Shown piece after piece: positions 17,917 to 27,067 of a stretch of DNA of 64,000 nt (its first letter is position 1; each line of letters starts with the position of its first letter). Position numbers and translations under genes: made by a program. The stretch is from a bacterium Scap17 (lineage in GTDB: Bacteria > Pseudomonadota > Gammaproteobacteria > Pseudomonadales > Halomonadaceae): assembly GCA_013376735.1 (NCBI GenBank), contig VINJ01000001.1, positions 744,001-808,000 of the forward strand, read 5' to 3'. The notes under the pieces were generated by a model that was given only the letters and a program-made list of their open reading frames with translations, made no database searches and had not been told where the DNA came from.

Positions 17917-19614
17917 GGAATCGATCTGGCGCTTGGCGGGCTGTTTGGCCGGTGTGCCCGGCTCGACCACGAAGTAATCGGCGTCGGACGGCGGCAGCGG
18001 CGCGCGGCCACGAATCTTGTCGGCCATCTTCTCGGCCAGCATGATCGTCGGCGCGTTCAGGTTGCCGGTGGGGATGACCGGGAACAGCGAGGCATCGACG
18101 ACGCGCAGGTTGTCTAGGCCATGTACGCGACCGGCACCATCGACCACGGAGGTCTCGTCACTGCCCATGCGGCAGCTGCCACACGGGTGGTAGGCAGTCT
18201 CGGCATGGTTGCGCACGTACTCGTCGAGCTGCTCGTCTGTCTGGACATCAGCACCCGGCGCCAGTTCGCGGCCACGGTAATCATCCAGTGCCGGCTGAGC
18301 GATGATCTCGCGAGTCAGGCGAATGGCGGCGCGGAACTCTTCCCAGTCCCGCTCCTCGGCCATGTAGTTGAAGAAGATCGAGGGCGCGGCCTTGGGGTCG
18401 AGAGAGGTCAGTCGGACACGACCCTTGCTCTGGGAGCGCATGGAACCGACGTGTGCCTGGAAGCCGTGGCCCTGCACCGCGCTCTTGCCGTTGTAGCTGA
18501 TCGCGATCGGCAGGAAGTGATACTGCAGGTTCGGCCAGGCTTCGTTGTCATCGCTGCGAATGAAGCCGGCGGCCTCGAACTGGTTGCTGGCACCCACACC
18601 AGTCCCCTTGAGCATCCACTCCAGGCCGATGGGCGGCTGGTTGTACCACTTGAGGGACGGGTAGAGCGAGATCGGCTTGGTGCACTCGTACTGGATGTAG
18701 AGCTCGAGGTGATCCTGCAGGTTCTCGCCCACGCCCGGCAGGTGGTGCACCATCTTCACGCCCAGCGGCTCGAGATGTTCACGGTTGCCGACGCCTGAGC
18801 GCTGCAGGATCTGCGGCGAGGCGATGGCGCCGGCGCACAGCAGCACTTCCTTGCGCGCACGCACGCGGTGGTCCTTGCCCTTGCGCTCGTACTTCACACC
18901 GACCGCCGTCTTGCCTTCAAACAGGATGACGTCGGTGGTGGCGCGCGTCTCGATGGTCACGTTGGGGCGCTTCTTGGCGGTATCCAGATAGCCGCGCGCG
19001 GTGGAGGCACGACGGCCTTCCCTAGTCACGAAGCGGTCCATCGGGCCGAAGCCCTCCTGCTGGTAGCCGTTGACGTCTTCGGTGGCCGGGTAGCCCGCCT
19101 CGATGCCTGCCGCGATGAAGGCATGATAGAGCTCGTTGTTGCCCTGCTTGGGCGTGGTGACAGACACCGGGCCGTCGCCGCCATGGTAGTCATTCGGGCC
19201 GATATCGCGTGTCTCGCACTTGCGGAAGTAGGGCAGACACTCACGATAGTTCCAGTCGGCCAGAATGGGGTCCTTGGCCCAGTTGTCGTAATCCAGCGCA
19301 TTGCCGCGGATGTAGCACATGCCATTGATCAACGAGGAGCCACCCAGACCCTTGCCGCGGCCACATTCCATGCGACGGTTGTTCATGTGCGGCTCGGGAT
19401 CGGTCTTGAAATCCCAGTTGTAGCGCTGACCCTGCAGCGGGTAGGCCAGGGCGGCGGGCATCTGGGTACGGAAGTCGAAGCGGTGGTCGCGGCCACCGGC
19501 TTCCAGCAACAGCACGCTGACGTCGGAATCTTCGCTCAGGCGGGTGGCCAGCACGTTGCCGGCACTGCCGGCACCGATGATGACGTAGTCGTATTCACGC
19601 TCGAATTGGCTCAT
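17899..19614 (-). CDS. betA: Choline dehydrogenase
   Basis: BetA oxidises choline to betaine aldehyde and can continue to glycine betaine. It is an FAD-dependent GMC oxidoreductase associated with the membrane. The FAD motif VIIGAGSAG is at residues 11-19, the GMC signature [14 protein letters not shown] is near residue 83, and the catalytic-His region [10 protein letters not shown] is near residue 470. The start at 19614 has AAAGGAG five bases upstream, giving 571 residues (family about 556-568). It is the last gene of betI-betB-betA but is separated from betB by 336 bases. The final codons are duplicated downstream in an 18-bp array. Confidence 0.97.
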   Translation of the reverse strand: MSQFEREYDYVIIGAGSAGNVLATRLSEDSDVSVLLLEAGGRDHRFDFRTQMPAALAYPLQGQRYNWDFKTDPEPHMNNRRMECGRGKGLGGSSLINGMCYIRGNALDYDNWAKDPILADWNYRECLPYFRKCETRDIGPNDYHGGDGPVSVTTPKQGNNELYHAFIAAGIEAGYPATEDVNGYQQEGFGPMDRFVTREGRRASTARGYLDTAKKRPNVTIETRATTDVILFEGKTAVGVKYERKGKDHRVRARKEVLLCAGAIASPQILQRSGVGNREHLEPLGVKMVHHLPGVGENLQDHLELYIQYECTKPISLYPSLKWYNQPPIGLEWMLKGTGVGASNQFEAAGFIRSDDNEAWPNLQYHFLPIAISYNGKSAVQGHGFQAHVGSMRSQSKGRVRLTSLDPKAAPSIFFNYMAEERDWEEFRAAIRLTREIIAQPALDDYRGRELAPGADVQTDEQLDEYVRNHAETAYHPCGSCRMGSDETSVVDGAGRVHGLDNLRVVDASLFPVIPTGNLNAPTIMLAEKMADKIRGRAPLPPSDADYFVVEPGTPAKQPAKRQIDSAPING

Positions 19615-19950
19615 GAAATCTCCTTTCGTATCAGATGCCACATGCGGGCGCAGGACGCCCCGTCGACGACGAGGGGTGGCCACTGCCGGGCGGATGGATA
19701 CGGTGATGTGTCTGTGAAGAGTCGTCGGGGCACCGCATGACAGCAAGCTGCCATCGGGGGCTCAACGACTCATCGGGATTCGGGCACTGCGCGCGGCGCT
19801 GGCGAGCGACGCGGCGTGCAGCCGGCATGGCGAGTGTTCGACATGCCGGCAGGTGGGGCATCTGGCGCTTGGCCCGGTCTTGAGTTCCGGTACTTCAGCC
19901 TCTGGCGCCAGAGGGTGCTGCTGTCATCAGGCCTTATGGCCAGTGCTGGC
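19615..19950 (-). other. betB-betA gap with hairpin, no gene seen
   Basis: In most relatives betB and betA are close; here 336 bases separate them. The gap holds an inverted repeat, GCCGGCATG (19821-19829) and CATGCCGGC (19842-19850), that can form a nine-pair hairpin without a T run. It may act as an attenuating or mRNA-stabilising element. No open frame with a ribosome site was found, and no promoter for betA was evident. Confidence 0.55.
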
Positions 19951-21432
19951 TCAGAAGGCGGACTCGAACGGGCCCATCTCGATCAGCACGGACTTGGTCT
20001 GGGTGTAATGAGACAGCGTCTCGACACCGTTCTCGCGACCGATACCGGACTGCTTGTAGCCGCCGACCGGCATTTCGGACGGCGACTCGCCCCAGGTGTT
20101 GACCCAGCAGATGCCGGCTTCGAGCTGATGAATCACGCGATGCGCACGGTTCAGGCTCTCGGTGAACAGGCCAGCCGCCAGGCCATAGGTGGTGTCGTTG
20201 GCGCGACGGATGACTTCCTCTTCGCTGTCGAAGGACAGGATGGACATCACCGGACCGAAGATCTCTTCCTGCACGATGCGCATGTCATCGCTGCAGTCGG
20301 TGTAGACGGTCGGTGCGACCCAGGCGCCCTTGGCGAAGTCGCCTTCGCTCATGCGCTCACCGCCGACCAGCAGACGTGCGCCGTCCTGCTTGGCGATTTC
20401 CAGATAGGAGACGACCTTGTCCAGGTGCTCGAAGCTGACCAGTGGGCCGAAGGTGGTGGCGCGGTCCTGCGGGTCGCCGGCCTTGATGCGCGCGACTCGC
20501 TCGACGATCTTCGCCTCGAATGCCTCCTTGACGCTGGCTTCGACGAACACGCGGGTGCCGTTGGTGCACACCTGACCGGAGCTGTAGAAGTTGGCCATCA
20601 TGGCGCCGTCGGCGGCACGGTCGAGATCGGAATCGGCGAACACCAGCAGCGGGGACTTGCCGCCCAGCTCCATGGTGACTTCCTTGAGGCTGGAAGAGGC
20701 GGACGCGGACATGACCTTCTTGCCGGTGCCGGCTTCCCCGGTGAAGGAGATCTTGGCGATATCCGGGTGCTCGGTGAGCATAACGCCGACGCGGGCATCG
20801 CCCTGCACGACGTTGAACACGCCGTCGGGCAGGCCGGCTTCGGTGAAGATCTCGGCCAGCTTCAGTGCGCTCAGCGGCGTGACTTCGCTGGGCTTGAAGA
20901 CCATGGCGTTGCCGGCGGCGAGAGCCGGGGCAGACTTCCAGCAGGCGATCTGGATCGGGTAGTTCCAGGCACCGATGGCGCCGATGACGCCCAGCGGCTC
21001 CTTGCGGGTATAGACGAAGGCTTCCTGACGCAGCGGCGCCTGGCTGCCTTCGATGGCCGGCGCGAGGCCCGCGTAGTACTCGAGTGCATCGGCACCGGTG
21101 ACGATGTCGACCGCTTCGGTCTCGGACAGCGGCTTGCCGGTGTCCAGCGTCTCGAGCAGTGCCAGTTCGTCGTTGCGCTCGCGCAGCAGATCGACGGCGC
21201 GACGCAGGATGCGTGAACGCTCCATGCCGGTCATCGCGGCCCACACCTTCTGCCCCTGCAGGGCGCTTTCGACGGCGGTATCGACGTCGGCACCGCTGGC
21301 CTGCTGGATCTCGGCGATGACTTCGCCGGTGGCCGGGTTGACGGTCTCGAAGGTCTCGCCGGAGGTAGCCTCGACCCGACGGCCACCGATGTAGAGGGTC
21401 TGGGTCGGGAAGCTTGCGTTGCCGTTAGCCAT
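19951..21432 (-). CDS. betB: Betaine aldehyde dehydrogenase
   Basis: BetB oxidises betaine aldehyde to the osmoprotectant glycine betaine with NAD(P)+. It has the full aldehyde dehydrogenase set: GAWNYP (residues 155-160), the cofactor-binding FTGEAGTGK (230-238), the catalytic Glu255 in ELGGKSP, and Cys289 in GQVCTNG. The length of 493 residues is typical. The ATG lies inside the end of betI (8-base overlap), with AAAGGAG upstream, which suggests coupling to the regulator. Confidence 0.97.
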   Translation of the reverse strand: MANGNASFPTQTLYIGGRRVEATSGETFETVNPATGEVIAEIQQASGADVDTAVESALQGQKVWAAMTGMERSRILRRAVDLLRERNDELALLETLDTGKPLSETEAVDIVTGADALEYYAGLAPAIEGSQAPLRQEAFVYTRKEPLGVIGAIGAWNYPIQIACWKSAPALAAGNAMVFKPSEVTPLSALKLAEIFTEAGLPDGVFNVVQGDARVGVMLTEHPDIAKISFTGEAGTGKKVMSASASSSLKEVTMELGGKSPLLVFADSDLDRAADGAMMANFYSSGQVCTNGTRVFVEASVKEAFEAKIVERVARIKAGDPQDRATTFGPLVSFEHLDKVVSYLEIAKQDGARLLVGGERMSEGDFAKGAWVAPTVYTDCSDDMRIVQEEIFGPVMSILSFDSEEEVIRRANDTTYGLAAGLFTESLNRAHRVIHQLEAGICWVNTWGESPSEMPVGGYKQSGIGRENGVETLSHYTQTKSVLIEMGPFESAF

Positions 21433-22081
21433 GCGTGCGCTCCTTTCTGGGTTCAGGGGAAGTGGGGGAGTCTGTCGCGTTCAGGGATGCTGTCATGTGA
21501 CGTGTCAGCTGGTAGTCAGCATATTCGTAGGCGAGGCGGCGTGCGCGCTCGACATCGAGGCCGGTCGGGTCCAGCGTACCGCGCAACCACAGGCCGTCGA
21601 TCAAGGCGGCCAGTCCGGCCGCGGCATCACGTGCCTCGTTCAGCGGCATGCAGCGGCGGAACAGGGCACACAGATTGGAGATCAGCCGCCTGTCGTTGAC
21701 CCGCTGCAGGCGTTCCAGCGGAATGCGGTGCATGCTGGAGGCCCAGAAGGCCAGCCAGGTCTTGGACACGCTCTGACTGACCTGGCTGCGATCAAAGTTG
21801 CCGTCGATCACCGCACGCAAATGGCTGCGGACGTCATCATCTGCCAGTGCGGCGCGACGCTCACTGACGGCGCTGCGCAGGTCAGTGAGAATCTGGCGCA
21901 TGGTGGCTTCCATCAAGCCATCCTTGCCGCCGAAATAGTGGCTGATGATGCCGGTGGACACACCTGCGTGACGGGCGATACGGGCCACGGTCGCATCGGC
22001 GAGTCCTGCCTCATCGATGGCTTGCATGGTGGCCTGGATCAACTGGCGGCGGCGGATAGGTTCCATTCCCACTTTGGGCAT
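21425..22081 (-). CDS. betI: TetR-family repressor of choline genes
   Basis: BetI represses the bet genes and is released by choline. The start at 22081 ([15 protein letters not shown]) matches the E. coli protein closely and gives 218 residues; longer frames add unconserved sequence. The helix-turn-helix spans about residues 25-50 with [26 protein letters not shown] lies upstream of the ATG. It is the first gene of betIBA. A perfect ATTGAACGTTCAAT palindrome 115 bases upstream is the probable operator for autoregulation. Confidence 0.96.
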   Translation of the reverse strand: MPKVGMEPIRRRQLIQATMQAIDEAGLADATVARIARHAGVSTGIISHYFGGKDGLMEATMRQILTDLRSAVSERRAALADDDVRSHLRAVIDGNFDRSQVSQSVSKTWLAFWASSMHRIPLERLQRVNDRRLISNLCALFRRCMPLNEARDAAAGLAALIDGLWLRGTLDPTGLDVERARRLAYEYADYQLTRHMTASLNATDSPTSPEPRKERTHG

Positions 22082-22194
22082 CAACGGAGTCCTTTTCGTA
22101 TATCGGGTCGGTGTGACACTGGGTGTGGCCATGGTACTGGATCATCACCGGTTTGCCGCGAGCGCTGCACCATGCTGTCGTGTGCAAAGTTTTT

Positions 22195-22208
22195 ATTGAA
22201 CGTTCAAT
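22195..22208. promoter_or_regulatory. BetI-type operator palindrome
   Basis: ATTGAACGTTCAAT is a perfect 14-bp palindrome in the divergent region between betI and the choline/betaine-binding gene. Its sequence and position fit published bet operators, where BetI binds a TTGAAC/GTTCAA dyad. It should govern betIBA. Confidence 0.8.
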
Positions 22209-22505
22209 TAACAAAAAGTGTAGAGGCTGGTTCTCGATGCGTCAAGTTGAGGTAGGGCGGGGCAGCCAGGGGGCTGTCAACAGGCAGTCCGGGAGGGCAT
22301 CAAAGGGGAGGCGGGCGAGGAATCGAGGTCAGGTGGCGGTCAGCGGCAGGCGGGCGTGAAAGATAGTGGGTTGGCGAGGCCGGTTGGTAAAAGCGCTACA
22401 GTGCGGTAGAACATGGAGGGGCAGCATGTCGATCTCAATGTAGGTTGAACGTTGCGCCGATGGTCGAGAGTTGACTGACAACGAACAATAAAACAAGGGG
22501 TTAGC
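22209..22505 (+). other. Region between the BetI site and the binding-protein gene
   Basis: No gene is seen here. At 22445-22453, TTGAACGTT repeats nine bases of the BetI palindrome, followed by GCG instead of CAA. It lies about 50 bases before the binding-protein gene and may be a weaker second operator. The middle of the gap is purine-rich (many GGG and GAGG words) with no hairpin or promoter that I could define. Confidence 0.4.
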
Positions 22506-23459
22506 ATGAAACGATCACCTGGTAAGGTGCTGTTGGCATTGGGCGTCATCGCCGTGCCGGTCATGGCGAATCAGGCCCAGGCCGCCGTGACGGAAGAATG
22601 TCGCACGGTACGTTTCGCCGAAGTCGGCTGGACGGACATCACGGCTACCACCGCCCTGACGCGTGCCGTGCTGGAAGGGCTGGGCTATGAGACGACCTCT
22701 GACACCATCTCGGTGCCGATCGCCTATGCCGGCATGAAAAATGATGACTTCGACGTCTTCCTGGGTAACTGGATGCCCTCGATGGCCTCCATCAGTGACC
22801 CCTACATCGACAAGGGGCAGGTCGATCGCCCGCGCGCCAATCTCCAGGGCGCGAAATACACCCTGGCGGTGCCGCAGTATGTGCTGGATGCCGGCGTGAC
22901 CTCGGTGGCGGACCTTGCCGACAATCTCGAGAAGTTCGACGGTCGCATCTACGGGATAGAGGCGGGTAACGACGGCAACATGATCATTGCCGACATGATC
23001 GATGACGACGCCTTCGGCATGGGCGAGTTCGAGATGATCGACTCCTCGGAAGCTGGCATGCTGGCGGAAGTGAAGTCGAAGATTGCCGCCGAGGAGTGGG
23101 TCGTGTTCCTCGGCTGGGAACCGCACCCGATGAATACCCGCTTCGAGATGGGCTATCTGGAAGGGGCCGATGATTACTTCGGGCCGAATCTGGGCGGTGC
23201 GACGGTGTATACCAACACCCGCGCGGGCTACAGCGAAGCATGCACCAACGTCGGGGCCCTGCTTGCCAATCTCGAGTTCACTCTGGAGATGGAAAATCAG
23301 TTGATGGGTGACATCATGGATGGCGGCGAAGACCCGGATGACGCGGCGGCCAGTTGGCTCAAGCAGAACCCGCAGGTGCTGGAGGCCTGGCTCGAGGGAG
23401 TCGAGACCGTGGAGGGCCAGCCTGGCCTTGCCGCGGTGAAGACATCGCTGGGGATCTGA
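22506..23459 (+). CDS. Choline/glycine betaine-binding periplasmic protein (OpuAC/ChoX type)
   Basis: This is the substrate-binding component of a quaternary-amine ABC importer. A signal peptide of about 26 residues ends at QAQA before AVTEECRTVRFAEVGW. The conserved VGWTDITATTALTRAVLEGLGY, DVFLGNWMPSM and FLGWEPHPMN segments belong to the family; the tryptophans should form the aromatic cage for the trimethylammonium group. The product is 317 residues. AAGGGG precedes the ATG. No permease or ATPase gene follows, and tRNA genes start 86 bases later, so it is an orphan binding protein that must work with components encoded elsewhere. Its position opposite betI suggests choline as a ligand. Confidence 0.88.
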   Translation: MKRSPGKVLLALGVIAVPVMANQAQAAVTEECRTVRFAEVGWTDITATTALTRAVLEGLGYETTSDTISVPIAYAGMKNDDFDVFLGNWMPSMASISDPYIDKGQVDRPRANLQGAKYTLAVPQYVLDAGVTSVADLADNLEKFDGRIYGIEAGNDGNMIIADMIDDDAFGMGEFEMIDSSEAGMLAEVKSKIAAEEWVVFLGWEPHPMNTRFEMGYLEGADDYFGPNLGGATVYTNTRAGYSEACTNVGALLANLEFTLEMENQLMGDIMDGGEDPDDAAASWLKQNPQVLEAWLEGVETVEGQPGLAAVKTSLGI

Positions 23460-23502
23460 TCGGCCCGTCGGGCTCGTCTGTTGAGCTTTTGATAAAAAGT
23501 GC

Positions 23503-23531
23503 TTGCAATTCAGCAGCCTGACCTGCAATAT
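23503..23531 (+). promoter_or_regulatory. Promoter of tRNA-Met
   Basis: TTGCAA (23503-23508) is followed after exactly 17 bases by CAATAT (23526-23531), ending 14 bases before the mature tRNA. Confidence 0.6.
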
Positions 23532-23545
23532 ACGCCTCGTCGTGT

Positions 23546-23622
23546 GGCTACATAGCTCAGCTGGTTAGAGCACATCACTCATAATGATGGGGTCCCCTGT
23601 TCAAATCAGGGTGTAGCCACCA
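23546..23622 (+). tRNA. tRNA-Met(CAT), elongator
   Basis: This 77-base gene has an encoded CCA end. The acceptor stem GGCTACA/TGTAGCC, the GCTCAGCTGGTTAGAGC D-arm, the CAT anticodon at 23580-23582 and the TTCAAAT T-loop are all in place. The sequence is close to E. coli elongator tRNA-Met and lacks the mismatched first pair of the initiator. An identical gene lies on the other strand at 28627-28703. Confidence 0.97.
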
Positions 23623-23747
23623 GTGATTCCAAGGCCTGCATCCGTGCGGGCCTTGTCACATCTGGATGTCGCTTCGTGCGCTTTCGGAGGTGGATCCGGC
23701 AGGAGGAATCCAGCGAGTTCTGCGGTGGTCTGAATGGCCGAAGGTGG

Positions 23748-23775
23748 TTGACGCCACTGAGTATTTCCGTATAAT
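23748..23775 (+). promoter_or_regulatory. Promoter of the tRNA-Asn cluster
   Basis: TTGACG (23748-23753), a 16-base spacer and a perfect TATAAT (23770-23775) precede the first tRNA-Asn by about 20 bases. The segment after the -10 (TCGTCGCG) is GC-rich, as in stringently controlled stable-RNA promoters. Confidence 0.75.
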
Positions 23776-23796
23776 TCGTCGCGTGTTCAAGGTTGT

Positions 23797-23872
23797 TCCT
23801 CGATAGCTCAGTTGGTAGAGCAAATGACTGTTAATCATTGGGTCACAGGTTCGAGTCCTGTTCGAGGAGCCA
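23797..23872 (+). tRNA. tRNA-Asn(GTT), copy 1
   Basis: This 76-base gene has encoded CCA. The acceptor stem TCCTCGA/TCGAGGA, the anticodon GTT at 23830-23832 and the TTCGAGT T-loop are present. It is the first of three identical copies. Confidence 0.97.
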
Positions 23873-23950
23873 ATAGCACATGCAGCATGCTTGAAATGTC
23901 AGCCTGATAGCATCCATGATGATGTCACTGACAGATGAATTTCCGGTCGT

Positions 23951-24026
23951 TCCTCGATAGCTCAGTTGGTAGAGCAAATGACTGTTAATCATTGGGTCAC
24001 AGGTTCGAGTCCTGTTCGAGGAGCCA
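23951..24026 (+). tRNA. tRNA-Asn(GTT), copy 2
   Basis: This is identical in all 76 bases to copy 1, which ends 78 bases upstream. The spacers between the copies are not similar, so only the genes and a few flanking bases are conserved. Confidence 0.97.
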
Positions 24027-24123
24027 ATCCAAGGCTTCCTGCCAATGCCGGAAATGACGCTGATAGATGAGTTCCTCGTCGTCAGCTTCGATATCGCCCT
24101 GATATCGATCGATATTTTGTTGT

Positions 24124-24199
24124 TCCTCGATAGCTCAGTTGGTAGAGCAAATGACTGTTAATCATTGGGTCACAGGTTCGAGTCCTGTTCGAGGAGCCA
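24124..24199 (+). tRNA. tRNA-Asn(GTT), copy 3
   Basis: This is identical to copies 1 and 2. It is preceded by a 14-bp palindrome (24102-24115) and followed by an A-depleted non-coding stretch with no clear terminator on the plus strand. Confidence 0.97.
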
Positions 24200-24571
24200 A
24201 TATCACTTCCCTGCTTCCCCTCGTGTTCTCTGCTGGTGGCATCATCGCTGCCTGAGCTTTGCTTGTTGCTTTGCGCTTGAGCTCTGTTCGTAATCCTGGC
24301 TTGTCAGCCCTGCTCATCAATCCGTTCCTGCTCCTCCACCTGTCAGGTGTCTCGTGCTTTCTGCCTCGAGCGTGCTCTCGCGTCGCCAGCCGTCTGCTGT
24401 CGTTCTCTGCGCGCCTCTGCCTGACGTTGTGATGCTGGCCATTGTGTTTCTGCTGCTGCGTTTTCTGTCCTGTCGTTGCTTCGTATGTGTTGCTGCCTGT
24501 GCGTTGTTGTGCGCGCGTTGCTGCCTCGAGTGACCATCATGCTGCGTGCCACAGACTGTCTTTGTGGCATG
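24200..24571. other. A-depleted non-coding stretch after the tRNA-Asn cluster
   Basis: No gene is supported over these roughly 370 bases. By rough hand count, lines 24241-24540 hold only about 22 A in 300 bases on the plus strand, with T and C in excess and repeated words such as TGCTGC and GTTGCT. The minus strand is open in one frame (24343-24636, 97 codons, rich in Gln, Arg and Ala), but that follows from the composition and the frame runs through the ctp terminator. Confidence 0.6.
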
Positions 24572-24611
24572 AAAAAAGCCCCTGCGCTCGGTTTTGCATG
24601 AGAGCAGGGGC
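24572..24611 (-). terminator. ctp terminator
   Basis: GCCCCTGC (24578-24585) pairs with GCAGGGGC (24604-24611). On the minus strand, six T follow (complement of 24572-24577). It lies 55 bases beyond the ctp stop. Confidence 0.85.
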
Positions 24612-24665
24612 CTTGGCGGTCGACCAGCTTCGTCAAACGCGGTTCATGGTGCGAGTCACGAAAGT

Positions 24666-26774
24666 CTAGCGATCACCGGTGAGGTGGGCGTAGTCGAGCA
24701 GGATCTCGGCACTTTCCTGAAGCTGGGCCTGATCGATCGGGTCCTTGGCTTGCTTGTCGCTGCTGCCTTCTTCGATATCGGCTTCCTGCTGCGGGTCGCT
24801 CTCGGGGGAAGAGATGTGGTCGCTGGCGGCATCGAGTTCGGCAAAGCTTGTCAGTGGCTCGAGGTTGAGGGCGCGACGGCGCTTGTTTTCCAGTGCCAGC
24901 TGCTCGGCTTCCTGGGCATCCATCTCGCGTTTGCGCTGCTCACGATTGAGGCTGATGCTGGTCTGCTGCGCGCGCAATGCCTTTGACAGCGCGACTTCGC
25001 TCTTCAGGTAACTGAAGTTGGGCTCTTGCTCGACTCGGCTCTGGTGGCGGGCGCGCAAAGCGGCCAGATAGCGTGCCGGATCACCGTAGCGGCGATACTT
25101 CACCGGGCGTACCTGGTCCCAGGGCAGCGCGTAGTCGAGGCTGGATTCGCCGATCTCCTGCGGGTCGATGACGCTGGGGAAGGCGATGTCCGGCTTGACG
25201 CCCTTGTTCTGGGTCGAGTCGCCGGAGATGCGATAGAACTTGGCGCGGGTCAGCTTGATCTCGCCTTCGCTCAGCGAGGAGATGGTCTGCACCGTGCCCT
25301 TGCCGAAGGTCTGGCTGCCGAGCACCAAGCCACGACCGTAATCCTGGATCGCGCCAGCGAAGATCTCGGATGCCGAGGCGGAGAGGCGGTTGACCAGTAC
25401 GGTCAGCGGGCCGTCATAGTGGGTGCCGGCATCGGTATCGCCATAGAGGCTGATGCGGCCGCGAGCGTCACGCACCTGCACGGTGGGGCCGCGATCGATG
25501 AACAGTCCGATCATCGAATTGGCTTCCTGCAGTGCGCCGCCGCCGTTGTTGCGCAGGTCGAGAATGATACCTTCCACCTGCTTGGCCTTGAGTTCGTCGA
25601 TCAGGCGCGCCACGTCGCGGGTGGTGCTGCGGTAGTCGTCTTCGCCGGCCTGCCAAGCATCGAAGTCGACATAGAAGGCGGGCACATGGATGACGCCGAT
25701 GCGGTGGGTGCCATCATCGCGCTTGACGTCGACGACCTTGGCGTTGGCGGCCTGGTCCTCGAGCTTGACGGTATCGCGGGTGATGTCCAGTTCACGCGTC
25801 TTGGTGACATCCAGCGACTGTGCCGGAATCACTTCCAGGCGCACCACGGAGCCCTTGGGGCCACGGATCAGGTCCACGACATCATCCAGGCGCATGCCGA
25901 CCACGTTGGTCCACTCGCTGTCGCCCTGACCCTGGCCGACGGCCACGATGCGGTCGGCCGGCTTGAGCTCGCCATCCTTCTCGGCAGGGCCGCCAGGCAC
26001 GAGGCTCGAGACCTTGACGTATTCACCTTCGGATTGCAGCAGGGCGCCGATGCCATCCAGCGACAGCTTCATCTGGATATCGAAGGATTCGCCCTGGCGC
26101 GGCGAGAAGTATTCACTGTGCGGGTCGATGCTTCCGGTCACGGCATGCATCACCAGCGTCAGGATATCTTCATCGTTGGTCTGCTTGATGCGCTTGAGCT
26201 GGTTGGAATAACGCTCGTTGAGCGTCTTGGCGATCTCGTCATCGCTCTTGTCGGACAGCGACATCGACAGCCAGGCATTCTTGAGGCGCTTGCGCCACAG
26301 CTCGTCGAGCTCCTGCTCGCTATCGGCCCACGGGCTGTCCTTGCGGTCCAGCGCCAGGCGATCATCGTTGTCGAAATCGAAGCTCGGTTTGGCATCCAGT
26401 GTCTTCACCAGCCAGGTGAGGCGTGCGGTGAGGCGTTGCTGATAGCGATCGTAGAGTCCATAGAGGCGCTCGAGGTCACCATCGACCATGGCGTCGTCGA
26501 AATCATGACGCAGGTCGCTGAACTCGCTGATGTCCGCATCCAGCAGATAGGCTTTCTGAGGGTCGAGAGTCTTGAGGTATTGCGTGAAGGCGCGGTTGGC
26601 CCAGTGGTCATCCAGGGTCACATCTTCGTAATGCCCATAGCGCAAAGACTCGGCAACTTCGCGAGCAGCCTGTGCATCGGCGTCAGTAGGGGTGACCGCG
26701 GCACTGGCAGGGCCGGCCATGGCAAGACACAGGGCAACGAATGCCGTGCGCCGGACGTTTGCGAACAGGCTCAT
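24666..26774 (-). CDS. prc: Carboxy-terminal processing protease (Prc/Tsp, S41)
   Basis: This periplasmic serine protease trims C-termini of envelope and ssrA-like tagged proteins, and in relatives it degrades peptidoglycan hydrolases. It has a signal peptide of about 26 residues (ALCLAMAGPASA) and a PDZ domain at about residues 235-320. The S41 domain follows, with the predicted catalytic Ser467 in LSASASE and Lys492 in TFGKGTVQ. A Lys/Arg-rich C-terminal helical region (about 590-702) completes the 702 residues, close to E. coli Prc (682). The ATG at 26774 is preceded by GGGAG at ten bases; an adjacent TTG one codon earlier is possible. Confidence 0.95.
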   Translation of the reverse strand: MSLFANVRRTAFVALCLAMAGPASAAVTPTDADAQAAREVAESLRYGHYEDVTLDDHWANRAFTQYLKTLDPQKAYLLDADISEFSDLRHDFDDAMVDGDLERLYGLYDRYQQRLTARLTWLVKTLDAKPSFDFDNDDRLALDRKDSPWADSEQELDELWRKRLKNAWLSMSLSDKSDDEIAKTLNERYSNQLKRIKQTNDEDILTLVMHAVTGSIDPHSEYFSPRQGESFDIQMKLSLDGIGALLQSEGEYVKVSSLVPGGPAEKDGELKPADRIVAVGQGQGDSEWTNVVGMRLDDVVDLIRGPKGSVVRLEVIPAQSLDVTKTRELDITRDTVKLEDQAANAKVVDVKRDDGTHRIGVIHVPAFYVDFDAWQAGEDDYRSTTRDVARLIDELKAKQVEGIILDLRNNGGGALQEANSMIGLFIDRGPTVQVRDARGRISLYGDTDAGTHYDGPLTVLVNRLSASASEIFAGAIQDYGRGLVLGSQTFGKGTVQTISSLSEGEIKLTRAKFYRISGDSTQNKGVKPDIAFPSVIDPQEIGESSLDYALPWDQVRPVKYRRYGDPARYLAALRARHQSRVEQEPNFSYLKSEVALSKALRAQQTSISLNREQRKREMDAQEAEQLALENKRRRALNLEPLTSFAELDAASDHISSPESDPQQEADIEEGSSDKQAKDPIDQAQLQESAEILLDYAHLTGDR

Positions 26775-27067
26775 CAATGAAGCACTCCCGATTCATGTAC
26801 ACTCTGCTCCCTGAACGACCTCCCCGCAGGAGGTCGAGCGGGCATTGTAGCAGTCTCACGCACCATACACAGTTGTCTGGCGTTGATGCGTTGGGGTTGT
26901 GAAAACTCTGTCAGCGCAGGGCTTTGGCTGGCATGCCGCGCTTTTGGGCGCCCCGCTGAGCGGTGACTGGATGGCAGTCATGTCATCGAAGGGTCGTCAC
27001 AGGTTTTCCCCATCATGTTTCTTCTTATACAGTGCCTTGCCTATATCTTCGAGGACCAGACGCCATC

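Noticed and set aside
17659-18117. A plus-strand protein with repeated DRCSVI units
   Set aside because: The repeats are simply the 18-bp betA-derived array read on the other strand, and the frame runs into betA antisense without a ribosome site.
24102-24115. Perfect 14-bp palindrome ATATCGATCGATAT between tRNA-Asn copies 2 and 3, followed by four T
   Set aside because: The usable stem is only about five weak pairs, so it is not called as a terminator. It could be chance, and no regulator is suggested by its position.
23546-24199. tRNA cluster as an integration site for a mobile element
   Set aside because: All tRNA genes are complete, and no integrase, duplicated partial tRNA end or foreign gene content lies nearby.
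24343-24636. A 97-codon minus-strand basic, Gln/Arg-rich protein downstream of prc
   Set aside because: It spans the prc terminator and follows from the A-poor composition; there is no ribosome site and no family resemblance.
25026-26780. A 584-codon plus-strand frame opposite prc, and a similar 673-codon frame at 37018-39039 opposite the TPR lipoprotein gene
   Set aside because: Both are low-complexity translations antisense to well-supported genes, without ribosome sites or recognisable domains.
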